Shown: positions 1-12,662 of the stretch, in pieces | Layout of the letters: the number at the start of each line of letters is the position of its first letter | How positions within the stretch are numbered: the stretch's first letter is position 1 | Assembly (NCBI RefSeq): GCF_000143415.4 | Contig: NW_003314303.1 | Span: 1,437,508-1,501,507, forward strand | Length of the DNA stretch: 64,000 bases | DNA from: Selaginella moellendorffii | Lineage: Eukaryota; Streptophyta; Lycopodiopsida; Selaginellales; Selaginellaceae | Direction of reading: 5' to 3' | Notes under the pieces: model-generated | What the model was told of the DNA's origin: nothing | The model's input: the letters and a program-made list of their open reading frames with translations, nothing else | Database searches by the model: none | Program-made: the position numbers and the translations under genes

Positions 1-21
1 TTGCCTTGCCAAACATACTAA

Positions 22-126
22 GCAACCTTTCTTTTCAAACTATCACAGGGGTTTTAATTTTGAAGGCACGCAATTCAGGCAACCTTCCTTTTCAAACTAT
101 CACAGGGGTTTAATTTTGAAGGCCCG
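22..126. repeat. Two-copy direct repeat, ~48 bp units
   Basis: Two near-identical units lie at 22-70 and 79-126. Both run from GCAACCTT to GGCCCG/GGCACG and share the core TTTTCAAACTATCACAGGGG. They lie downstream of the P450 gene's stop codon. I see no function. Confidence 0.85.
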
Positions 127-197
127 ATTTACCACAAACCCTAAAATACTATAACCCAAAATGCATCAATTCAGACAAAAGTTTGAGCGGGAAAAAG

Positions 198-1789
198 TCA
201 AGACCTCCTGGGGCATGGGATTGCCTGGAGAGGGACGAGCTTTGGCATGGCGAGCCCAAATTTCTCCCTCATATCGATCTCTCCCACTTTCTCCCAATCG
301 AATCCTTGCAGCAGCCTCGCCAGCACGCACTGCACCATCCGGAGTCCCATCCCCATCCCTGGGCAGATCCTCCGCCCGGATCCAAACGGGATGAGCTCGA
401 AATTCTGGCCCCTCACATCCACGCCCTTCTTCGCGCCCTCCTCGAATCGCTCCGGCCAGAAATCCAGCGCCCTCTCCCACGAATTGGCATCCCGGGAGAT
501 CGCGTAGACATTGACGAGCAGCCGAGCGCCCTGTGCGATCCGGTAACCGGCGCTCGACACACAGGGCATGGTGGATTCGTAGAGGATCACTGGCGATGGC
601 GGATGCAATCGCAGCGTCTCCTTGACGATGGCGTGCAGGAAATTCAGCCCCGGGAGATCGCTCTCCTCCACAACCCTGTCGCGCCCCACCACGGCGTCGA
701 TCTCGCGCTGCGCTCGGCGCATTGCGGTGGGGTGCCGGAGGAGCTCCGCCATCGCCCACTCGCAGGTGACCCACGCGGTGTCGCTCCCGGCCCCGATCAC
801 ATCCTGGGCAGAAAGAGCTAAGAACCCTAAAATCCCCGAGAATTAGGGTTCTTGAGAAATACCTGGATGACGGCTTTAATGGTATCGTCGGTCAGCGCGT
901 TCTTCTCCTGCGATGCGAGGAGAACGTCCAGGAGATCATCCACGCCGCCGGCGCCGGCGCCGCCACGCCCTTGATACTGCCGCTTTCTGTCGATCAGCGA
1001 CTGAAAGAACGCATCCTGTAGCGCGTGGAGCTTCCGGGCGCGGCGGCCATAGCCCTGGAGATCCATCCACCGCAAAGAGGGCAAGTAATCGCCCACATTG
1101 AGCGCGCCAATCATCTCCACCGCGTGCTCGATCGTCTCCTTGACGCGCCGCTCGAACCGCGAGAGCTGCTTCTTCTTCCCGCCGAATTCCTGGCTGGTGG
1201 CCATGCGCAGGATGCTGTAGAGCGTGATGTCGGACAGAACCGCGCGGAGATCCACGACGCTGGACGCTCTCGCCGCCTCCTCCACCGTCGCAAGCGCCGA
1301 GGAGATCTCCTCCTTGCGCAGGCGCTCGAAGGAATCCACTCTCTTGCCACTGAAGAGCTCGAGGCTACAAACCTTGCGGAGATGGCGCCAGTGATCACCG
1401 TAAGGCGCCCACATGATATCCGCGAAGTTGTACGTGAGCTCGCGCGCCACTGCGTACCTGGGCCGCGATGCAAACACGAGATCGTGAGTGTGGAGGAATT
1501 CCCTCGCCGCCTCGGCGCTCGAGGCCACGAAAGTTGGAACGCAGCCCAGGCGCAAGAACATGAGAGGGCCGTGGCGCTTGGAGAGATCCAAGAGCGCTTG
1601 GTGTGGAGGGCGCCCCAGGAGCTGGTGGAGGTTTCCAATCACTGGCAGTGGCCGCGGGCCGGGCGGCATGTGATCTTGCTGGTGGCGATCATCACGGAAG
1701 AAGAGCTTTCCCAGAGTTTTCTTCCAGATCGCGACGAGGAGACTCCAGAGAAGGGAGAGCGCTGCGGTGGAGGAGGCTTGCGCGGCCAT
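198..1789 (-). CDS. Cytochrome P450 monooxygenase, CYP71-clan (A-type), two exons
   Basis: This is a heme-thiolate monooxygenase, probably anchored in the endoplasmic reticulum and using NADPH-P450 reductase. The substrate cannot be read from the sequence. Exons are 863-1789 and 198-803, with a 59-bp GT-AG intron (804-862) in phase 0, giving 510 aa, normal for the family. I chose the ATG at 1789 because a hydrophobic anchor (about residues 8-25) follows, then the proline hinge PPGPRPLPVIGN. The I-helix motif AGSDT is at about 314-318, with Ala where the next residue is usually Ser/Thr. ExxR (KETLR) is at about 370-374, and heme-binding FGSGRRICPG places the cysteine ligand near 456. All core motifs are intact, so it is probably functional. 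The NEWAMAE-like and HAIVKETLRLHPP contexts are typical of the CYP71 clan. Subfamily is not assigned. Confidence 0.93.
820..853. other. Perfect 11-bp inverted repeat inside the P450 intron
   Basis: AAGAACCCTAA (820-830) and TTAGGGTTCTT (843-853) are perfect reverse complements with a 12-nt loop. They fill most of the 59-nt intron. The arms contain the telomere-like AACCCTAA motif. Confidence 0.8.
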
Positions 1790-1792
1790 GCA

Positions 1793-2031
1793 AATGGATT
1801 GAAAGCTCGGAGGAAAGAAGAAGATAGCCTCGATCGAACAGGGGAGAGAGCGCGATACCAGGATGGCGATCAAACTTACTGAAACGTTTGACAGCCCTCT
1901 CTGAATGGATTGAAAGCTCAGAAGATATCGATTCACAGGGGATAGAGCGCGCCCAGATTTTTACCAGGATCAAATCAAGCACAGGGAAAAAGATCAAACT
2001 TACTAGAGAAACGTTTTGACAGCCCTCTCTC
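1793..2031. repeat. Diverged tandem duplication in the P450 5' leader/promoter, ~110 bp period
   Basis: A segment starting AATGGATTGAAAGCTC and ending GACAGCCCTCTCT occurs at about 1793-1902 and again at about 1903-2030. The proximal copy begins just upstream of the P450 start codon. The duplicated block therefore supplies the leader and perhaps core promoter. The remaining stretch to 2306 shows nothing recognisable apart from the downstream flank of DHAR. Confidence 0.75.
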
Positions 2032-2211
2032 ACGCTCTTCCTGGAAGAGCTCTAGAACGTTTGAGAGCTCTCAAACCATATCAAGTACTCCCAAGACATG
2101 ACACGCTTGAAGGGAATGGACGACAGATCTAGCATCGTATGTCAAAGAAACAAAAGAAGAGCGTAAGAACAATGTGTCACTGTGTGTGTATTTAACCACG
2201 GGGAAGCTTTA

Positions 2212-3478
<1,267 letters not shown>

Positions 3479-4601
3479 ACTTTTCTTTTCGCCCACACGA
3501 ACTTTACTTCTGAATGAATGCAGACCTTTTTCATTATAAGGTTTTTTATAATGACAGGTTAAAGTACATTAATTTATGATGGCAGTTTTTGGGGTTAGCC
3601 ACAACAAAACATTATACAAACATGTAAAATGTATGGAAAAACATTTATGTGTATAGCAAATACTTTGTGATAGTAATTTTAGGGGGAGGTATGCCTCCTA
3701 AAGGAAGGCATACCTTGGGTGGTGGCTTGGCAAAAATTGTGCAAACTTGCAAAATATATATAAAAAAAAGACAAGTGTGCTTAAATTATTGTAATACATA
3801 TTTGTGAAATAATATTTTATACACAACTTTTATTTTATGCATGGGCATGCATTGGTGCATGATACATATGCATGCAAAATCCACTTTAGACGAATGCAAT
3901 TTTTTGTGTTGCATAAATTTCAACTCCACATTAATAAAGTTTAGACTTTGTGTTTAATGTTTTTTAATGCATGAACTAAATTTTGAATGTTTTATGGATT
4001 GAACTTGCCATTGCTGTGTATTTAAAACACTCTTTACGATAAGTGTAAAGGAAAGCACTTTGTGAGTGAGTGGTTATATGCAACAAATGAAATTTTGGCA
4101 TAGGTGAGCATTAAATATAGAATAAAGAATCTTGCCTCCTTGTTTGGAGTAGCTTGATGTACCTTGCATTAGTATCTCAAAATAATAGGTTGACGAGTGT
4201 ATCCCCTCAAGAGTGTTATTGCAATTAAAACACTTTTGGAAGTGCTTCTCCCCCACTACAAGAATTTGATAAGGTGGGGGATTATATATGTTAATAGCAA
4301 ACTAAGAGATATAGTATATAGAGTGAGCCAAGAAGTGATAAAAGCTACATTAGGTCATGTTTGTCTAGAGCAAATTTTATGAAGGAGATTAGAATCAATT
4401 TCTTATGTATGTTTCTATATGGAGTCATCTATGGAACTCTAATGTATTGACAATAAGTTTCTCTTGCCACATTGAATTCATGGTTTTATCGCAAACAACA
4501 TATTACAAGCTAAAGTCTTGGAATCATTATTGCTAGTAAGTGTTTAAAAGTGTCTAAATAATACTGCATTAGTTTATGTGTTTATTAATGTAGGGAGCTG
4601 C
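3479..4601. other. AT-rich intergenic DNA
   Basis: No open frame longer than about 60 codons and no recognisable protein relic. The first few hundred bases would hold the DHAR promoter. The rest is AT-rich repeat-desert sequence. Confidence 0.6.
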
Positions 4602-4803
4602 TATATTGTAAACTCTTAAACTTGGACTTTTCGAAAGGTCATTCAACCCAATATTATTCAAATAAAGATGCTTAACCCCAAGAATCCCAAGACCCTTAAT
4701 CAATTGATAAAAAAGGTGCACTCTTATTTATGGGCTCTTTCCCTTTATATTTGAATTTTATAGATCATTTTTAAAATTGTTCTCTTTAGTTATTTACATA
4801 TAT
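4602..4803 (-). mobile_element. Solo LTR of a Cassandra-like TRIM, with target-site duplication
   Basis: The LTR runs 4607-4798 (192 bp), reading TGTAAACTCT...TTATTTACA on plus. It is flanked on both sides by TATAT (4602-4606 and 4799-4803), a perfect 5-bp target duplication. It matches the LTRs at 47963 and 48362 along its whole length but is decayed, mostly by C-to-T and G-to-A changes. The segment corresponding to the 5S-rRNA-like part is still visible as CAACCCAATATTATTCAAA and GATGCTTAACCCCAAGAATC. Element orientation is minus. A solo LTR implies recombination between two LTRs. Confidence 0.88.
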
Positions 4804-5013
4804 CACAGGCATGTTTGTGTTAAAGAACGCTACTGTAAGGTAGCTTTACAATTTAGTTGGCCCAAATGCATGCAGGGCAATTAAACAAGGAATGCAATGG
4901 AATAAAGATGGATATGATGAGTGCATGGGAAGGCCATAATATAGTATTTTTGAATGGTTCTTCAATACACAATTAGGTGAAAACTAATATGATATCCATG
5001 CCACTCTCATAAT

Positions 5014-5530
5014 GAGGCATGGATATCACTTTACACATATCTCAACAAGATTATTTTAACCAAAAGACCAAAGGGTAAGGTGGTGACAAGGTTTTATTTT
5101 ACAAATTCTAACACGTGTTTAATGTAATATAGTCACACTTTTGACAAATAACAATGTATTTATTTTACAAATTCTAACACGTGTTTAATGTAATATAGTC
5201 ACACTTTTGACAAATAACAATGTATTTATAGTTAGTATTTCAAAATGATAATTCTTACTATAGAGTGTCATTGTCTAATTGACATGAGGGATGACTGGCA
5301 TGCTCATAGCTTGCTTGAGGCCCTTTATGCCAAATTTACACAATAGCTTCACAAACACATAAACATCTAAAATTTGCATGTAGTGCGCACTCTAAAAAAC
5401 AAGGAATGGATATTGTCTTATATATGTTCTAATAAGACTATTTTAACCGAAAGGCCAAAGGGCAAGATAGTGACAAGGTTTTATTTTACAACTTCTAATA
5501 TACATTTGATGTAGTATAGCTACACCTTTA
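5014..5530 (+). repeat. Nested direct repeats: exact 66-bp tandem pair plus a diverged copy
   Basis: The 66-bp unit containing ACAAATTCTAACACGTG is repeated exactly in tandem (about 5095-5228). A wider block starting near 5014 (GGATATCAC...TTTTAACCAAAAGACCAAAGG) recurs in diverged form at about 5405-5530. No coding potential was seen. Confidence 0.8.
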
Positions 5531-8517
5531 ACCTCAAAAAGCATTATTGCACTAAAAAATAACAAAAGTGTACCAAAATTTAACTCTATCAATGCACTTG
5601 ATGGTTTTATTTTTCCATGAGTTAATAAGCCTCCACAATCATATGTATGAAAGCAATGTGAAAGGCCTTGAGTTCAACCACAAAGTTATGTTACACCTTT
5701 TATTCATGCTAAAAGTTGGACATGCATCCCATAACACCCTTTCCATGCATCTGTATTTAGAGCATACTATCATGTTCCTGGGATTGCTTATATAACAAAG
5801 AGAGGCATGTCAGATGTTGTTTAGGCCATAATATATCATATAAAGAAAATAATATTAGTTTTTTGTATATTATTATGTTTATCAAAATTGTTATCACATA
5901 AACTTTACAACTTATAAAATGTTTTTGCAAAAATCCCCACCTAGACTCTACCAAAAAAATATTTGCTCTATTTAATACTATGTTTTTTCCAAACCACTCT
6001 AACACTCATTATATAAACCACTTAACACTCATCAAAGAGAGGCAATTTTTCTATTAACATTTCTTAATTTGTGCATAACTACTCTAGATCATGATAGTGG
6101 TCTTCAACCTCTAAACTCGAAGAGCAAGCTGCCACCTTGAAAAGGTGTGGCTCCACATCTATTGGTTGCAATGATTGTCCATACTCATAATAAAAGACTT
6201 GGATAGTAATTTGTTACCCAACACCAAGGAATTTCATCTCTGTTGCAAAGTGATAAAGCATGTGCAACTTCAGGGTTATCATTAACATCACTACAGCCTT
6301 AAAGAAAACCCTCACCTCCATAGGGACCTCCTAGATGCAACCACACAACCACTTCTAATTGGTAAAATGTCTGTCTCTACCATTGAATGTCTCCAATAAA
6401 TGTTTCAAATATATATTTGACAAGTTTGGGATATTTCACATATCAGATTTTTGAATCAAATGCATTTGTAATATTTTATCAAAAGCATGAGAACCTATAA
6501 GTATAAAATTATTTATAGTTATGGGGACAATGAGATGATTCTATTGAGTTTTTGACCCTAAGATCCTTTCTTCAAGAATAGAAGGGATAGAAGAGAAGAA
6601 TCTAAGTCTCTGTCAAGCATGAGTGCAATAGTGTGGATCCTCCAATGGCATCTCCACAACATGCTCCCATCAAAAATAACATAGACAGAGGTGCTCTGTC
6701 CTAATCTTTAGCATGATTGTTAGCCAGAGCGTCTCTCATTGAGCAGCTCATCCAGCTCACCATGCTCTATCACCAGGAAAATCACCACCTTTCCCATGAA
6801 AATTTTATCTACCACCTCCACTTGTACCTTGATTTTGTATTTGGTACTTGTTGGGGAGAGTCTGGAGCAGCAGAGCCATCCTTGGAGCCATCAGGAAGAG
6901 TGCTGCTCATCCATTGTCTTGATCTGCACCCAATAATCAAGATGTATGCTTGTGAATTGTAAATTTAAAAAATAAGATTAGAATTCATCTTAGCCATTTA
7001 TAAATTTTATTCCTCAAAAGTAATATTCTGAGAATATTTTAAGCACTCCCAGTATTCTAACCTGCTTTGTAGTGCATGTTTTCCTAATAGAAGAAAGTAT
7101 GCAAGTTGACAAAGCAATCAGTTTTGTTTCACTCACACAAAAAAATTTATGGTTTGCTGATAATTTTGCTAGATTGATTTTACCGGTGTTTTTCAAGACT
7201 GAAGGCCCAGTGTCACAAGTCCTAGTGGCATCCCATTTTCCCTTGTGCAGCATGCATGTTTGTAGACCCTAAGTCCTGATTAAGCTCCATAACTTGCTAG
7301 GCACCCACGAGGCTCATCCACATTCCAGATAGCTTAGAAAGCCAAAGTGAGCCACAGAAAAACTTTATAACAAAACTTGCTGCTACTTGGATGGTAGAAG
7401 CATGGGAGTTGCTCCATTTTAAATTTGCCATATTCAAATCTGCTCCATTGTAAACTATGTTTCATATTTATACATTTACCACAAACAGTTGGATAATATA
7501 TTATAAAGCAACATATTAGTGGATCTATATAATCCTGTGGTATGTGATAACATACCCCATAAATTTATTATGGAATGCCTAATGTTTTGAACTTTATACT
7601 TATGAGTTTTGGAATGGTAAATATGTACAATGGTGACATCCTTGGACTAAGACCAAGTAGAAGTAGCATGTAAAATATTTAAAACACAATAGTAAAATAA
7701 AATATTATGGAGGATTTAGATATCTTAAGGTTGAGATCAATCTCTAGAAAATCTGAGCACCACCAAGTTAGTTAAAATTGTTAATTATTAAAATTAAAGG
7801 ATTCTAGTCATGATCTTGTTCACTATAATTGTCAAGAAGCTCATCACATAAAGTTTAACACACAAATCCAAAAGTGACAAATATCTATCATTAAGATTTG
7901 AGACTTAGGAAAAAATTAAAATAAAAGTGTGTTCTTTGATTGGTCCAAAATTTTATTGTACTTTGAATTAATTATATTCAAACCCATGTAGTTCTTAAAT
8001 AACTATGAACACTATGTATAGAGAATTCTCATAGTACTGAACTATATATAGTGTATTTGACAGTCAAATACTATACATAGCATAAGTGTGTATGATCATA
8101 TTATTTAAAACCACTATGTATATATATGTATGAAAAACACTTCTCGTACCTTAAAGGTTAGCCTGCAAGCTACCAATGCAAGATCAGCTACTCTTATGAA
8201 AATAATTTGATGTACTATGCAGCAACATTTGTTTTTCTTTTGATTTTTATGAATTTATAATAAAAATAATTTTTAAAATAATATTTAAGAATAAAAATAT
8301 AAAAATAATATTAAAAATAAATAATGTGTTGATTGAAAAACTTCAATAGTAACTACCACTTGGATTCAACAACCTTGCATTTCCATTTCAGGATTTTCCA
8401 TATAAGTAATAAGAAATCTGGCTCAAGAGACCATATTGTGCTTCTCCATTCTCTAAATTATCTTCTTGACTTCCACATTAGGAGTAATGCCTCTTGCATC
8501 ATGCTAGTGATGATTGA
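5531..8517. other. AT-rich repeat desert
   Basis: Only short open frames occur and none matches a family I recognise. The more balanced base composition near 6090-6960 suggests an old, unclassifiable transposon remnant. No exons, tRNAs or terminal repeats could be supported. Confidence 0.5.
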
Positions 8518-8777
8518 ATGGGTGTAAGTAACTAAAAGGAACGACTCGAGAGACAATTCGTTGGGGTTCAAATATAAAGGGAAAGGGCCCATGAACAAGA
8601 GTGCACCCCCTTTTCCAATTGGTTAAAGATCTTAGGATACTTGGAATTAAACGTCCTTGGGTTTGAATAATACTGAGTTGGGTGACCTTTTGGGAAGTCT
8701 AAACTTAGGTGGGATAGTTCCCTGCCTAGGATAGTAAATTGAGTTTGGGAAGTGCAAACTTAGGAGCTTACAATGGG
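8518..8777 (+). mobile_element. Solo LTR of the Cassandra-like TRIM, opposite orientation, internally duplicated
   Basis: The LTR begins TGTAAGTAACTAAAAGGAACGACT at 8523 and ends GGAGCTTACA at 8772. ATGGG on both sides (8518-8522, 8773-8777) is a perfect 5-bp target duplication. The 5S-like segment is AATTAAACGTCCTTGGG followed by GAATAATACTGAGTTGGGTGACC. At 250 bp it is longer than the 194-bp LTRs elsewhere. A ~60-bp tandem duplication (about 8693-8812) repeats the last LTR bases together with downstream flank (CCCTGCCTAGGATAGTAAATTGAG). The duplication therefore happened after insertion. Confidence 0.88.
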
Positions 8778-8812
8778 ATAATTCCCTGCCTAGGATAGTA
8801 AATTGAGTTTGC

Positions 8813-10690
8813 ATCATGGAAATGGTGAAAAAATATAACACAAAAACACCAACTCAAGCTCCAAAGAGAATTCCAATGCTACCTATAAAGAACTCAAGCA
8901 GCAGGGTGTAAGATTGAGCAAGAAGAGCATTTTTTACCAGTGTTGATTATGGACCCTTGAGCCATTAAAATCACTTCCAATTGCACAATTATGATTAGCG
9001 CCATCATGCCATTACCCAGATGAAGAAACAAAGCTTAAGCTTCAGAGGTAGGAGAAGAGTGAGCTTAGCAAGCTGGATCCTAATGCTAATGTCACTACCA
9101 AGGTAATCGGATTGCATATACCATTCTTTTTAGCCTTACCCACTCTTCTCTATGGTGCTGCCAATGACAATGTAGAAAGCTACTCAAATTTACTTTAAAA
9201 CACTGGTTTGTAAGGCAGGATATTAACATGTAAATTTGATTAAAAAAATTAGAGAGAATTTTAACTTAGATTGATAATTATTCTATATCTGAAGTCCAAA
9301 CGGCTTAGTTCTTAATGTTTTATGATACATAAAATATAAGACTATGTATATAAAAAACATTAAGTACTATGCTGTTACAATAATTCTGTATTATAGATTT
9401 GCATTTTCATAAAAGTTTTGATATTTATAATAAGTTATTAAAAGCCCAATAAAAATTTGCATTAAGAAATGAAAAATAAATTTTATATTCTTATAGTCTC
9501 AAAACACAACCAATACCTTTATTAAATGTGTTTGTTGGCCATAAGATTTTCTTTCCTCCATATATTAAGTTGCAATCAATATCTAATTATGTGAAGGTAG
9601 ATTCATGGAGAAGTGAACTTTGAATAAAGATAGAGAGATTGTTTTTTTTTTAATCATATTGTAAAATATTGTAACTTGAGTACAGCTTCTATGATTATAG
9701 TTTATGCATAATAATTGATGATAGTTTTATCCAAAATAGCTAAGTGTGGTCTTGAATAATTTAAGACTCGAGAGCTAAGAATTTTAGTATTTAAATTCTG
9801 GTAATAATAATGTGATTATATTTTGATGAAATTCATATTAAATACAAGTTAAGTATTTATCATAATTTTCTAAAAATATTAAATCAGATATAAAAGCCAT
9901 AGGTTTAATATTAAATCTGGGTGGGATAATTATAAACATTGATAAGAATATGTCTAAGAATAAATACACTCATGTCCAACCACAAATGTGATTTTTTATT
10001 TATAGATATTAGAAACTGTGATGATAATAAATATTGATGTGGTATATTTTTGTAACCACTTATTAAAGAAAAAAGTAAAAAAATTTCACTTACCAGGCGT
10101 AATACTTTCTTGCCTATGAATGTTGAAAAATAAAATTATTTCTCCAAGCCATGTGGATTATAGTTTCTAAAAAATAAGTTGAAAGTAAGTTTGACAAACA
10201 AGCATAAATACAGTCATAGTATAGAAGTTTTGGTAGAATTGAACATAATTATATTGAATGCTTACAGTTTTAGTGGCTAATCACCTAATATGTTATATGT
10301 ATATTGGGTAAATTCTATTTCTATTTTTTTTATAATTTTAAAAACTAGTAATCATCATTTTATAGGAGCAATAATTTATAATGATTGTTGGGTATTTATA
10401 ATTGTTGGGTTGGTTATGAATCAGGATACACAACCACTCTATAATTCATATTGAATCAACATGGATGCAGTTTAATGATATGAATTTTACTTGGAATCTA
10501 TAACTTTTATCCAGTGGCAGTTTCTGCTTTTAAAACACAGCTAGCATTCTTGACTAAATCGTCCTCACAATCATACCATACAAAAGGATTATACATCTCT
10601 TACTTTATTTGCTAAAAAATATATATTAAAAGTAATAAACTTCACAATGGCAAAGGCACTGAAGTCCAAATAAACAAATGGGACCCCTCA
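8813..10690. other. AT-rich intergenic DNA without recognisable genes
   Basis: Very AT-rich with no open frame of note. It lies between the solo LTR and the inverted pseudogene. I see nothing else that can be supported. Confidence 0.55.
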
Positions 10691-10694
10691 ATCT

Positions 10695-11253
10695 ATGGTG
10701 ATTGTTCCACCTTCTCCTCTGATGGACACGTTGATCGTGCCGGATTTGCAACACCACTTTGCGGGGCTGGACGGGTCAGCCCAGATTCCAGTGTTTTGGC
10801 TGGGGAAGCTTTGCTTCAGCACCATCAGCGATAGCGTATGCTCGCTCTCCGACAATCTGTGCAAGACAATGCAGCAGTGGAGCATCAATCTCCTCATCCT
10901 AGTTTGGTTAGTAGTTTGGGATGCTCAATCCCCGGCTCAGTGAGGCCCAGCAATTCCAACTCTCCTAGCATTGCCTGGACGAGAGGCTGATGAAGGGATT
11001 GATCGCGCTGGCGTGCCCTGATCGCGGCTCCCGAATCCTCGTCACCTATCTCGTCGAGGCTCTCAAAGGGTCTAGCGACGACAGCGGTGGTTGGAGAGGG
11101 AGGAGATTTGGAGTCAGAGTCACAGTAGCAGCAGCACCACCAGTGAGAAGATCTCAAAGTCACCAGATCTCTCCACCAGTGTATGTAGTGGCGATGCCAG
11201 GTGAGAAGGGCAATGCTCATTGCTCTCACCAGGGACACTTTATCAGGTGTCAC
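10695..11253 (+). pseudogene. Broken inverted duplicate of the neighbouring 309-aa gene
   Basis: Translated on plus, this stretch repeats the minus-strand gene at 11733-12662 almost word for word. Shared pieces include LQHHFAGLDGSAQIPVFWLG, CSLSDNLCKTMQQWSINLL, and after a frameshift DERLMKGLIALACPDRGS and ILVTYLVEALKG. Relative to the intact copy it has lost the 5' coding end and about 40 bp around the QLLSAITRALEQLFLQ segment. It is frameshifted near 10910 and decays after 11150. It is therefore a non-functional duplicate in inverted orientation, about 0.5 kb from the parent. Confidence 0.88.
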
Positions 11254-11732
11254 CTATTTATTTTGCTTCTTTATGTAAAGAGTTTAAGCTTCTTAATCTT
11301 CATAATTAATCATCTTGACTAGCTACATGGCAACTCTTGATCTTGACATATCTAAATCCTCCATAACAAGTGGAAGATATATTATATTTTACTATTGTAT
11401 TTTAAATTTTTTACATGCTAGGTCTTAGTCCAACAATAGTCACCACTGTGCATATTCAACGCTCACAAGTAATACAATTTTTATTTCAAGCTCAAAAAAT
11501 ATGCGTTCTATAGTAAAATTCATACGCATGTATGTAATAATGATCCTAATAAAATTTTAAATATGCATGAATATATTTGGGATATTTTAAACAAATAAAA
11601 ATGCAGGTTTGTGTCACTGTTCGTGTATACAGGAGCTAAAAATCTTTGTTTGACAATGTTTGCCTTTCCTAGTCCTGTCTCTCTCTCTCTCTGCAAGTTG
11701 GTGATGTTGGATTGGATCCTATCTAGTGTGTG
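11254..11732. other. Spacer between inverted duplicates
   Basis: AT-rich sequence separating the pseudogene from the intact gene's stop codon, with a short (TC)n run near 11680. It would form the loop of the large inverted repeat. Confidence 0.5.
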
Positions 11733-12662
11733 TCAAGATAATCGATACACGTCCATGGGTGTGACGACGCTCCTCGTCTCCGGACTGATTGGAACTTGCG
11801 GCTTCGCTAACCATTTGTACAGCGCCGTGCCCCTGTAAAGAAACGCATGATCGTCGCCACCGCTTCTAGAGCCGCTGCTCTGGATCACCGCCACCACGTC
11901 GAAGCTCACCTTGCCACTGGATTGGAGCAGCAATGGCTCCAGAGTGATGGAGCAAACCGGCGACGCCATCAGTCTCCGCTGCTCCTGGGCCGACCCTACA
12001 AGATCTTCGTCCCTGTCCCTCGTGAGAGCGACGAGCACCGCCCTTCTCACCGACGCTGGCATCGCCGCTACGTACATGTGATCGATCCCAAACTCCTGGC
12101 AGAGAATTCTCGCGGCCTTGAGATCTTCTCGCTGCTGCTGCTGCTGTGACTCCGACTCCAAATCTCCTCCCTCTCCAGCCACTGCTGCCGTTGATCTGGA
12201 AGCGAGACCCTTGAGAACCTCGACGAGATACGTGACGAGGATCCGGGAGCCGCGATCCGGGCACGCCAGCGCGATCAATCCCTTCATCAGCCTCTCGTCC
12301 AGCCAGTGCTGGAGGAAGAGCTGCTCGAGCGCCCGGGTGATGGCGGACAAGAGCTGGAATTGCTGGGCCTCGCTGAGCCGGGGATTGAGCATCACCATCC
12401 CGCTAAACAGCACCTGGACGAGCAGATTGATGCTCCACTGCCGCATTGTCTTGCACAGATTGTCGGAGAGAGAGCGCACCCTATCGCTGATGGTGCTGAA
12501 GCAAAGCTTCCCCAGCCAAAACACTGGAATCTGGGCTGACCCGTCCAGCACCGCAAAGTGGTGTTGCAAATCCACGCCCACCAGCGGTGCGATCACTGTG
12601 TCGATTGAGGAAAAGGCGACATTCCAGCACGCCCTGTAGTGTGAGTGTGATCCGGCATCCAT
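11733..12662 (-). CDS. Uncharacterised single-exon protein, 309 aa, possible degenerate U-box/RING-like C-terminus
   Basis: I do not recognise the family. The frame is intact from the ATG at 12662 (MDAGSHSHYRACWNVAF) to the stop at 11733. The first 140 residues are helical and hydrophobic-rich (for example WSINLLVQVLFSGMVMLNP and ALEQLFLQHWLDERLMKGL). They are followed by a Gln run (about 168-172) and a conserved-looking middle (AARILCQEFGIDHMYVAAMP). The C-terminal 75 residues begin PVCSITLEPL and end ALYKWLAKPQVPISPETR. The order Cys-x-Ile-Thr, then hydrophobic-Trp-Leu, then Pro-x-Ser-Pro-x-Thr-Arg recalls a U-box, but this is weak. The partial inverted copy next door retains only the first half. 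A signal peptide is not evident. Confidence 0.65.
   Translation of the reverse strand: MDAGSHSHYRACWNVAFSSIDTVIAPLVGVDLQHHFAVLDGSAQIPVFWLGKLCFSTISDRVRSLSDNLCKTMRQWSINLLVQVLFSGMVMLNPRLSEAQQFQLLSAITRALEQLFLQHWLDERLMKGLIALACPDRGSRILVTYLVEVLKGLASRSTAAVAGEGGDLESESQQQQQREDLKAARILCQEFGIDHMYVAAMPASVRRAVLVALTRDRDEDLVGSAQEQRRLMASPVCSITLEPLLLQSSGKVSFDVVAVIQSSGSRSGGDDHAFLYRGTALYKWLAKPQVPISPETRSVVTPMDVYRLS

Noticed and set aside
1025-1882. 285-codon open frame on plus across the P450 gene
   Set aside because: Antisense to the intact P450 exon 1. It arises from high GC content and codon bias and has no family resemblance.
3479-3496. Longer DHAR start (six extra codons)
   Set aside because: The codon at 3494-3496 is GTG on minus. 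The first ATG in frame is at 3478.
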